64,000 bases of DNA from the NCBI GenBank assembly GCA_021793155.1, contig JAJYTF010000012.1:1-64000 (forward strand). Direction: 5' to 3'. The stretch comes from Pseudomonadota bacterium. GTDB taxonomy: Bacteria > Pseudomonadota > Alphaproteobacteria > Rhodospirillales > Magnetospirillaceae. This document shows positions 57,151 to 64,000 of this stretch, piece after piece. Position 1 is the stretch's first letter; each line of letters begins with the position of its first letter. The position numbers and the translations under genes are program-made. Below the pieces are notes generated by a model. That model saw nothing but the letters and a program-made list of their open reading frames with translations. It did no database searches and was not told the DNA's origin.

Positions 57151-58326
57151 ATGACAGTTTCCGAGCGGCCGACGGTTCGGCCGGCTAGTCCCCATTTCTC
57201 TTCCGGTCCCTGTGCCAAACGTCCCGGCTGGTCGCTGCAAGCGCTGGTCGATGCGGCGGTCGGCCGTTCGCACCGCGCCAAGGTCGGCAAGGCCAAGCTG
57301 GCGGAAGTACTCGATCGCAGCCGTGCCATTCTGGGGTTGCCCGACGACTACCTGATCGGCATCGTGCCCGCCTCGGATACTGGTGCCGTGGAAATGGCCA
57401 TGTGGTCGCTTCTCGGCGAGCGTGGCATCGACATGCTGGCTTGGGAGAGTTTCGGCGAAGGCTGGGTCACCGACGTCACCAAGCAGCTGAAGCTGTCGGA
57501 CGTCAGGGTCCTCAAGGCCGAGTACGGCCGCCTGCCCGATCTTGCCAAGGTGGATTTCGCTCGCGACGTGGTCTTCACCTGGAACGGAACCACCTCGGGC
57601 GTATGCGTACCCAACGGCGAGTGGATCAAGGACGATCGCCAGGGCCTGGTGATCGCCGACGCGACCTCGGCGGTGTTTGCCATGGACATTCCATGGAAGA
57701 AGCTGGACGTGGTCACCTGGTCTTGGCAGAAGGTGCTGGGCGGCGAAGGCGCCCATGGCATGCTGGTGCTGAGCCCGCGCGCCGTGGCCCGGCTGGAAAG
57801 TTACAAGCCGGCTTGGCCCCTGCCCAAGATCTTTCGCATGACCAAGAGCGGGAAGCTGATCGACGGCATCTTCAAGGGCGAGACCATCAACACCCCGTCG
57901 ATGCTGGCCGTCGAGGACCAGATCGACGCCCTGCGCTGGGCCGAGCAGATCGGCGGCCTGAAGGCGTTGATTGCCCGCGCCGAGGCCAATTTGACCGCGC
58001 TGGAGGCCTGGGCAGCCGATTCGCGCTGGGCGGCCTTCCTGGCCGAGGACCCGGCAAGCCGCTCCTGCACCTCGATCTGTCTCAAGGTCAAGGCCCCCTT
58101 CTTCGCCAAGTTGTCGCCTGAGGATCAGGCTGGGGCAGCAAAGAAGATCGCGTCGATCCTCGAGAAGGAAGGCGTGGCCATGGATATCGGCGCTTATCGC
58201 GATGCTCCTCCGGGACTGCGGATCTGGGGCGGCGCGACCGTCGAGACGGCCGATATCGAGAAGCTGACGCCGTGGCTGGACTGGGCCTTCGCCCAGGTCG
58301 AAGCTGAATTTTCGGCGAAAGTCTGA
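57151..58326 (+). CDS. serC: Phosphoserine aminotransferase
   Basis: The 391-residue class V aminotransferase has the PLP lysine K194 in [15 protein letters not shown]. The N-terminal [12 protein letters not shown] is typical of the alphaproteobacterial SerC branch. It makes phosphoserine from 3-phosphohydroxypyruvate and glutamate. serA follows after a repeat-filled gap, giving the first two steps of serine synthesis in one unit. Confidence 0.95.
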   Translation: MTVSERPTVRPASPHFSSGPCAKRPGWSLQALVDAAVGRSHRAKVGKAKLAEVLDRSRAILGLPDDYLIGIVPASDTGAVEMAMWSLLGERGIDMLAWESFGEGWVTDVTKQLKLSDVRVLKAEYGRLPDLAKVDFARDVVFTWNGTTSGVCVPNGEWIKDDRQGLVIADATSAVFAMDIPWKKLDVVTWSWQKVLGGEGAHGMLVLSPRAVARLESYKPAWPLPKIFRMTKSGKLIDGIFKGETINTPSMLAVEDQIDALRWAEQIGGLKALIARAEANLTALEAWAADSRWAAFLAEDPASRSCTSICLKVKAPFFAKLSPEDQAGAAKKIASILEKEGVAMDIGAYRDAPPGLRIWGGATVETADIEKLTPWLDWAFAQVEAEFSAKV

Positions 58327-58341
58327 CGTTTTTGTTCGTCG

Positions 58342-58395
58342 TGCCCGCCTAGGCGGGCATCCAGTCATCCCATGGATCCCCGCGTTGGCGGGGAT
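58342..58395. repeat. REP-like palindromes between serC and serA
   Basis: A perfect palindrome tgcccgcctaggcgggca (58342-58359) is followed by a hairpin atccccgc/gcggggat (58376-58395). These match the style of dispersed intergenic palindromes of alphaproteobacteria. Sitting inside an operon, they may weaken or protect the message between the two genes. Confidence 0.65.
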
Positions 58396-58418
58396 GACGA
58401 ACAGGGGGAGATATCCAC

Positions 58419-59996
58419 ATGCCAAAAGTTTTGATCAGCGACAAGCTGAGCCCCGCCGCCGTCCAGATCTTCAAGGACCGTGGCATCGAAACGGACGTCA
58501 AGGTCGGGCTCGCCCCCGACGAGTTGAAGGCCATCATCGGCGCCTATGACGGCTTGGCCATCCGCTCCAACACCAAGGTTACCGCCGAAATTCTGGCGGC
58601 AGCCGGCAACCTGAAAGTGGTCGGGCGCGCCGGCATTGGCGTCGACAACGTGGACGTTCCGGCGGCCACGGCGCGCGGCGTGGTGGTCATGAACACGCCC
58701 TTCGGCAATTCGATCACCACTGCCGAACACGCCATCGCCCTGATGTTCGCCCTGGCCCGCGACATCCCGCAGGCCAACGCCTCGACCCATGCCGGGAAGT
58801 GGGAAAAGTCGAAGTTCATGGGCGTCGAACTGACCAACAAGACCCTGGGTGTGGTCGGTTGCGGCAACATCGGGTCGATCGTCGCCGACAGGGCCATCGG
58901 GCTGAATATGAAAGTGATCGCCTATGACCCGTTCCTGTCGCAGGAGCGGGCGAAGGACCTGGGTGTCGAAAAGGTGGAACTGGACGAAGTGCTGCGGCGC
59001 GCCGACTTCATCACCCTGCACACCCCGCTTACCGAGGCGACCCGTAATCTCATCGACGCCAAGGCCTTGGCGAAGACCAAGAAGGGCGTGCGTATCATCA
59101 ACTGCGCCCGCGGCGGTCTGGTCAACGAGGCGGATCTGAAGGTGGCCATCGAATCCGGCCAGGTTGCCGGGGCAGCGTTCGACGTGTTCGCCGAAGAGCC
59201 GGCCAAGGCCAACATCCTGTTCGGCCTGGACAAGGTGATCTGCACGCCGCATCTCGGCGCATCGACGACCGAAGCGCAGGAGAACGTGGCGCTGCAGGTG
59301 GCCGAGCAGATGTCGGATTATCTGCTCACCGGGGCGGTCACCAATGCGTTGAACATTCCCTCGGTGTCGGCGGAAGACGCGCCCAAGCTGAAGCCCTACA
59401 TGACCTTGGCCAACCAGCTCGGCAGCTTTGCCGGGCAGTTGACCGAACACGGCCTGAAGGCGGTGTCCATCGCGTATGAGGGGCAGGTGGCCGAACTGAA
59501 CACCAAGCCGTTGACCGCCATCCTGCTGGAAGGCCTGCTGAAGCCGTTCGTCGAGACGGTCAACATGGTCAATGCCCCGGTCATCGCCAAGGAACGCGAC
59601 ATCACGGTCACCGAAACGAAGAACGAGAAGCCGGGCGACTACCACACCCTGATCACCCTGACGGTGACCACCGAGGAGCGCTCCCGCAGTGTCGCCGGAA
59701 CCCTGTTCGGCGGCGACAAGCCGCGGATCGTCGCCATCAAGGATATCCCGGTGGAGGCCGAACTGGGGCCGGACATGCTCTATGTCACCAACATCGACAA
59801 GCCGGGCTTTATCGGACGTCTCGGCACGACGTTGGGCGAGGCGGGGGTAAACATCGCCACCTTCCACCTGGGGCGTTCGGAATCCGGGGGCGATGCCATC
59901 GCATTGATTCGCGTCGACCAGCCGGTAAGCGACACCCTGCTTGATAAGGTGCGGGCAATTCCGAATGTCGTCCAGGCAAAGGCTCTGCGGTTCTGA
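58419..59996 (+). CDS. serA: D-3-phosphoglycerate dehydrogenase
   Basis: The 525-residue protein has the NAD-binding GVVGCGNIGSIVADRA, the catalytic NCARGGL and EEPA regions, and an allosteric substrate-binding domain. A C-terminal ACT domain follows (DMLYVTNIDKPGFIGRLGTTLG). This is the long SerA type, typically serine-inhibited through the ACT domain. It catalyses the first step of serine synthesis and ends at a terminator. Confidence 0.96.
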   Translation: MPKVLISDKLSPAAVQIFKDRGIETDVKVGLAPDELKAIIGAYDGLAIRSNTKVTAEILAAAGNLKVVGRAGIGVDNVDVPAATARGVVVMNTPFGNSITTAEHAIALMFALARDIPQANASTHAGKWEKSKFMGVELTNKTLGVVGCGNIGSIVADRAIGLNMKVIAYDPFLSQERAKDLGVEKVELDEVLRRADFITLHTPLTEATRNLIDAKALAKTKKGVRIINCARGGLVNEADLKVAIESGQVAGAAFDVFAEEPAKANILFGLDKVICTPHLGASTTEAQENVALQVAEQMSDYLLTGAVTNALNIPSVSAEDAPKLKPYMTLANQLGSFAGQLTEHGLKAVSIAYEGQVAELNTKPLTAILLEGLLKPFVETVNMVNAPVIAKERDITVTETKNEKPGDYHTLITLTVTTEERSRSVAGTLFGGDKPRIVAIKDIPVEAELGPDMLYVTNIDKPGFIGRLGTTLGEAGVNIATFHLGRSESGGDAIALIRVDQPVSDTLLDKVRAIPNVVQAKALRF

Positions 59997-60044
59997 GCGA
60001 CTGACATATCCAGCCGTATAGATCAAAGATTGATCGGCATCAGG

Positions 60045-60071
60045 CGGGGCCACGTCTTCTGCGTGGCCCCG
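60045..60071 (+). terminator. Terminator after serA
   Basis: A 10-bp perfect stem cggggccacg/cgtggccccg with a 7-nt loop lies 48 bp after the serA stop, followed by a partly T-rich gcgttgttgtg. Confidence 0.75.
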
Positions 60072-60100
60072 CGTTGTTGTGTACGGATTTGCGACATGAG

Positions 60101-60290
60101 CAAGCTGCGTCATACGCGACGCAGCTTGATGTCAGCGCTCACCGAGGCTTGGTATAAGTGGTATCGATGGCGTCATAAGGCGCAATTCGCTTTGCTGCCG
60201 AGGTTTTGCAGGGTGCGTTGTTATCCCTTGATGAACTGGCGGCTCATCGTTGATCAAGGGCGTTTTCCGATTGCCGTGAACCGGTAATCG
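60101..60290 (+). promoter_or_regulatory. Hairpin-rich region upstream of hisZ
   Basis: In the 359-bp gap between serA and hisZ, beyond the serA terminator, three more inverted repeats occur. They are 60101-60111/60118-60128 (11 bp perfect), 60225-60232/60253-60260 (8 bp perfect) and 60268-60275/60283-60290 (8 bp with one G-T pair). No good small gene is present; an 85-codon frame here has no coding look. It may be a leader of hisZ-purA. A weak TGGTATAAG extended -10 lies at about 60148-60156. Confidence 0.4.
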
Positions 60291-60355
60291 GGGTAAACGG
60301 GAAAGCCTTGCGCGCCGGGCATTCTCCCGGTTCGTGTCGATCCAACGGCTTTCAT

Positions 60356-61480
60356 ATGACCGACTTTGCCGAACGTGCGCTGCTCCCTGCTGGCCTTCGC
60401 GACATCCTACCGCCGCACGCCGCCTACGAGGCGGACGTGGTGGCGCGGCTGATGGCCGCTTTCGCCGCCCAAGGCTACGACCGGGTCAAGCCGCCGCTCA
60501 TCGAATTCGAGGACAGCCTGCTGGGCGGCGCCGGTGCCGCGATGGCGAAGCACACCTTCCGGGTGATGGACCCGGTGACCCAGCGGATGATGGGGGTGCG
60601 CGCCGACATGACCTTGCAGGCTGCCCGCATCGCCACGACCCGACTGGCCAAGGCGCCGCGGCCGCTGCGTTTGTCGTATTCGGGGCAGGTTCTGCGGGTG
60701 AAGGGCAGCCAGCTGCGGCCCGAACGCCAGTTTGCCCAAGCCGGCATCGAACTGATCGGCGCCGCCGGTCCCGCCGCCGATGCCGAGGTGGTCCTGCTCG
60801 CGGCCCAGGCGCTGGTGGGGTTGGGCGTCGAGGACGTCAGCGTCGACCTTACCTTGCCGACCCTGGTGCCGCTGGTGATCGATGGGCTGGGCGAGGGCGA
60901 GGGGCTGCGCGATGCCCTGGACCATAAGGATGTCGCCACCGTCTCGGCCGCGGGCGGCAAAGCCGCGGCCATTCTGGGCGCGCTGATCGAGGCCGTGGGG
61001 CCGGCGCCGCGCGCCCTGGCCAAGCTGGCGGCGCTCGATCTGCCACCGGCCGCGGCGGCGGAACGCCAACATATGGCCGAGGTGGTGCGCCTGGTGCGCG
61101 AGGCCGCTCCCGATCTGACCTTGACTATCGATCCTGTGGAGAATCGCGGGTTCGAATATCACACAGGTGTCGCCTTCACCATCTTCGCCCGACACGCCTC
61201 GGGCGAGTTGGGGCGCGGCGGCCGCTATGCCGCTCATGGCGAGGCGGCGACCGGCGCCACCTTGTTCATGGATACGGTCATCGAAGCATTGCCCGGACCT
61301 GTTGCCGCCAATCGCGTTTTCCTGCCGTTAGGAACCCCCGCGCCGATGGGCCGGCGCCTGCGCGCCGAAGGCTGGGTTACGGTGGCCGGGTTGGAACAAG
61401 TCACCGACGCCGGGGCGGAAGCCCGGCGTCTTGGATGTGGCCACATACTTGTGGCCGACCGCGTCGTCGCGGTGGAATAG
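60356..61480 (+). CDS. hisZ: ATP phosphoribosyltransferase regulatory subunit HisZ
   Basis: The 374-residue protein is a histidyl-tRNA synthetase paralog that has lost catalytic motifs 2 and 3 but keeps the core fold (GVRADMTLQAARIA, YSGQVLRV). It regulates HisG in histidine synthesis. hisZ-purA is a conserved pair. No short-form hisG is in the window. ATG 60356 is selected because the upstream in-frame codons are unlike the family. Confidence 0.93.
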   Translation: MTDFAERALLPAGLRDILPPHAAYEADVVARLMAAFAAQGYDRVKPPLIEFEDSLLGGAGAAMAKHTFRVMDPVTQRMMGVRADMTLQAARIATTRLAKAPRPLRLSYSGQVLRVKGSQLRPERQFAQAGIELIGAAGPAADAEVVLLAAQALVGLGVEDVSVDLTLPTLVPLVIDGLGEGEGLRDALDHKDVATVSAAGGKAAAILGALIEAVGPAPRALAKLAALDLPPAAAAERQHMAEVVRLVREAAPDLTLTIDPVENRGFEYHTGVAFTIFARHASGELGRGGRYAAHGEAATGATLFMDTVIEALPGPVAANRVFLPLGTPAPMGRRLRAEGWVTVAGLEQVTDAGAEARRLGCGHILVADRVVAVE

Positions 61481-61494
61481 GGGAGTAGCTGGCT

Positions 61495-62784
61495 ATGGCG
61501 AATGTCGCAGTTGTCGGAGCCCAATGGGGCGACGAGGGCAAGGGCAAGGTCGTCGATTGGCTGAGCGAACGGGCCGATGTGGTGGTTCGCTTCCAGGGCG
61601 GTCACAATGCCGGCCATACGCTGGTGGTCAATGGCGTCACCTACAAACTGTCGCTGCTGCCCTCGGGCGTGGTGCGCGGCAAGCTGTCAATCATCGGCAA
61701 CGGCGTGGTGGTCGATCCATGGGCCTTGCTGACGGAAATCGACCGCATTGGCGCGCTGGGGGTGACCATCGGCCCCGATATCCTCAAACTGGCCGAGAAT
61801 GCGGCGCTTATCCTGCCCTTGCACGGGCATATCGACCGGGCGCGGGAAGAAGCCAGCGGTAATGCCAAGATCGGTACCACCGGCCGTGGCATCGGTCCGG
61901 CCTACGAGGACAAAGTGGCGCGGCGCGCCATCCGCGTCTGCGACTTGGCCGATGACGGCGTGCTGGAGATGAAGATCGAGCGGCTTTTGGCCCACCACAA
62001 CGCGCTGCTGCGGGGACTCGGCATGGCCGAGGTCGAAGGCGGCGATCTGTTGGCCCAGTTGAAAGAGATCGCTCCGCGCATCCTGCCTTATGCCGACGTG
62101 GTATGGGAGCGCCTCGACGAAGTCCGGCGGGCCGGCCGCCGCATCCTTTACGAAGGTGCTCAGGGCGCCATGCTCGACGTGGACCACGGAACTTATCCGT
62201 TCGTCACCTCGTCGAATACCGTTTCCGGTCAAGCCGCGTCCGGTTCGGGCGTCGGGCCGGGACAGGTCGGTTATGTGCTGGGCATCTGCAAGGCTTATAC
62301 GACCCGCGTCGGCTCCGGTCCGTTTCCCACCGAACTGAACGACGAGATCGGTAATCTGATCGGCGACCGCGGCCGTGAGTTCGGCACGGTGACCGGGCGT
62401 CGCCGCCGCTGTGGCTGGTTCGACGCGGTGCTGGTCCGCCAGGCAATGAAGGTCGGCGGAATCAATGGCATTGCGCTTACCAAGCTGGATGTCCTGGACG
62501 GTCTTGACGAGTTGAAGATCTGCACCGGCTATCGCTGCGGCGACCAGATTTTGCATCATCTTCCCGCATCGATGGCGCGGCAGGCCGAGGTGACGCCGAT
62601 CTACGAGACGATCGAAGGCTGGCAGGAAAGCACCCATGGCGCTCGTTCCTGGGTGCAGCTTCCGGCGGCGGCGATCAAATACGTCCGCCGCATTGAAGAG
62701 CTGATCGAAGGTCCGGTAGCCTTGCTGTCGACCAGCCCTGAGCGTGAAGACACCATATTGGTCCACGATCCGTTCGCCGACTGA
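61495..62784 (+). CDS. purA: Adenylosuccinate synthetase
   Basis: The 429-residue GTPase-like synthetase begins [21 protein letters not shown] with the P-loop-like QWGDEGKGK. It also has [10 protein letters not shown] and the IMP site. It makes adenylosuccinate from IMP and aspartate. GGGGAG precedes the ATG, and hisZ ends 14 bp upstream. Confidence 0.97.
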   Translation: MANVAVVGAQWGDEGKGKVVDWLSERADVVVRFQGGHNAGHTLVVNGVTYKLSLLPSGVVRGKLSIIGNGVVVDPWALLTEIDRIGALGVTIGPDILKLAENAALILPLHGHIDRAREEASGNAKIGTTGRGIGPAYEDKVARRAIRVCDLADDGVLEMKIERLLAHHNALLRGLGMAEVEGGDLLAQLKEIAPRILPYADVVWERLDEVRRAGRRILYEGAQGAMLDVDHGTYPFVTSSNTVSGQAASGSGVGPGQVGYVLGICKAYTTRVGSGPFPTELNDEIGNLIGDRGREFGTVTGRRRRCGWFDAVLVRQAMKVGGINGIALTKLDVLDGLDELKICTGYRCGDQILHHLPASMARQAEVTPIYETIEGWQESTHGARSWVQLPAAAIKYVRRIEELIEGPVALLSTSPEREDTILVHDPFAD

Positions 62785-62852
62785 GGCGTTTCCTTGAGTC
62801 CTGGCGCTCTGCCGCGTAAATTCCCCGATGGGGAGCGCAAGGACGGAAGCGG

Positions 62853-64000
62853 ATGGCCAATGAGCAGCAAAAAGCGGTAGGCACTCCCGTCTCCTTGCGT
62901 GAGCGGTACCTGATTTACCCGTCATCGGCGCTGCCCGACCTGGCGACGCCGACCGCCCAGGCCTTTCATGCCGAGGACCGGCGCGATCAGGCGAAGGCAG
63001 CCTTCGCATTGGTCGCGCGCCCCGGCTTTCCCGTCCGCATCAATGCCTTGCGCGCCCTCAAGGGTGTGGAATGCTCTGGCCTGATGAACCTGCTCGAATG
63101 GGGCGTGGTGGACTGGCCGCCGGCCAATCGCAAGGTCATGGTGCTGGTCTACGAGCGACCGCTGGGTGGGCGGGTCGTCACCAGTCTGACCACCGAATTC
63201 AAGCCCATCGAAGAATCGGATGCAGTGCGCAAGGTGATCAACCCGCTGGTGGCGGCGTTGAAGGCCTTGAAACTGGTCAATCTGAGCCACCGTGCCATAC
63301 GGCCCACCAACATGTTCTGGGCCACCGCCGCCAAGGACCGCATTGTCCTTGGCGATTGCGCCACGGCGCCGCCGGCCTACGAACAGCCGGTGTTGGTCGA
63401 ACCGATCGAGTCGGCGATGGCCCACCCGGCGGGACGCGGTGCTGGAACATCGGCCGACGACGTTTATGCCTTCGGTGCTTCGCTGTCCGTCCTTCTGCAG
63501 GGGATCAGCCCCGTCGCGGCCTTGGACGATGAAGCGATCATCCGCCAGAAGATCGTCCAGGGCAGCTATGGCGTGCTGATCGGCGAAGCCCGGATGCCCC
63601 TGCCGATGATCGAGATTCTGCGGGGTACTTTGTGTGATGATGCCCATGAGCGATGGGCCAACGAGGCCCTGGACCTGTGGCTGCACGGACGCCGGCTGTC
63701 ACCGTTGGTGGCGAAAATGGAGAAGCGGGCGGGCCGCGGATTCATCTTCAATAACAAGGAATATTTCACCAGCCGGGAACTGGCGATCGCCATGGCCCGC
63801 AATTGGGAGGCCGCGCCGCCATTCATTCTCGACGGTCGGCTCGAGCTTTGGTTGCGGCGGTCGCTGGAAAACAAGGAAAAGGCCAATGCCGTCGCCAATG
63901 CCGCCCAGTCCGCCGGTGCCGAAGTGGACAAGCGCGGCGCACTTGAGACCCTGGTCACCAAGGTCTGCATGATTCTCGATTCACGGGCGCCGATCCGATA
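62853..64000 (+). CDS. Protein kinase-like protein with degenerate active site (C-terminus beyond window)
   Basis: The frame is open from ATG 62853 to the right edge (382 codons), so the stop lies outside. Residues 1-270 are kinase-like: a hinge VMVLVYERPLGG near 95-106, LVNLSHRAIRPTNMFW (H146-N153) in place of HRDxKxxN, and LGDCATAP where DFG would be. The catalytic Asp of HRD is Ala (A148) and the DFG Asp-Phe-Gly is lost, so catalysis is unlikely. The rest of the visible protein is helical and of no known family. It follows purA by 68 bp. Confidence 0.75.
   Translation, partial: MANEQQKAVGTPVSLRERYLIYPSSALPDLATPTAQAFHAEDRRDQAKAAFALVARPGFPVRINALRALKGVECSGLMNLLEWGVVDWPPANRKVMVLVYERPLGGRVVTSLTTEFKPIEESDAVRKVINPLVAALKALKLVNLSHRAIRPTNMFWATAAKDRIVLGDCATAPPAYEQPVLVEPIESAMAHPAGRGAGTSADDVYAFGASLSVLLQGISPVAALDDEAIIRQKIVQGSYGVLIGEARMPLPMIEILRGTLCDDAHERWANEALDLWLHGRRLSPLVAKMEKRAGRGFIFNNKEYFTSRELAIAMARNWEAAPPFILDGRLELWLRRSLENKEKANAVANAAQSAGAEVDKRGALETLVTKVCMILDSRAPIR

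Noticed and set aside
60030-60287. 85-codon gene or leader peptide before hisZ
   Set aside because: Overlaps a terminator and two hairpins, lacks a good ribosome site, and shows no run of histidine codons.

Overview
The window is one continuous, GC-rich bacterial chromosome segment with short intergenic gaps and many overlapping stop/start codons. Gene content and order (ruvCAB-ybgC-tolQRAB-pal-cpoB-tilS-ftsH-folP-glmM, serC-serA, hisZ-purA, DUF1476 and DUF1178 proteins, purC next to purS, an alphaproteobacterial-type SerC) point to an alphaproteobacterium. Rhodospirillaceae or a Magnetospirillum-like genus fits best; that placement is inference from content and style, not a database match. 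I see no rRNA, tRNA, CRISPR array or intact transposase.

Layout. 1-4683: a secreted repeat protein cut by the left edge, an inositol-monophosphatase family enzyme, and a complete EF-P module (efp, epmB, epmA). 4690-8534: an accessory pocket with a 24-cysteine secreted protein translationally coupled to a DUF4214 surface or secreted protein, the remnant of a DsbA-like gene, and an intact DsbA-like lipoprotein. 8663-17576: housekeeping genes (thiE, class I aldolase, osmC, purS, purC, NRDE protein, DUF1476 protein, a GT87-type membrane glycosyltransferase, purB). This stretch includes an unusually structured leader in front of purC and a MITE-like inverted-repeat element. 17780-30560: a CRP/FNR regulator, a tad/cpa Flp-pilus operon with a strong promoter (flp, cpaA-F, tadB, tadC), tadD, a free-standing copy of the secretin N-terminal domain, a receiver plus degenerate GGDEF protein and a Sel1 protein. 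30545-41131: a MarR regulator, DedA, radC, map, sfsA, a methyltransferase, comF, grxC, a nitrilase-family amidase, a small Tat-type cysteine protein, a chemoreceptor and yebC.

41259-55990 is a long co-directional run: Holliday-junction resolution (ruvCAB), the Tol-Pal envelope system with ybgC and cpoB, tRNA-Ile lysidine synthetase, FtsH, dihydropteroate synthase, phosphoglucosamine mutase and ThiD. 55987-64000 carries a PLP-dependent dehydratase, serC-serA for serine synthesis, hisZ-purA, and a pseudokinase-like protein cut by the right edge.

Most of the window is conserved core. The points most worth a second look are the five-hairpin leader upstream of purC, the Cys-rich/DUF4214 pair beside a duplicated DsbA tail, the stand-alone pilus N-domain protein, the MITE-like element, the pseudokinase, and the hairpin-rich leaders of serC and hisZ.
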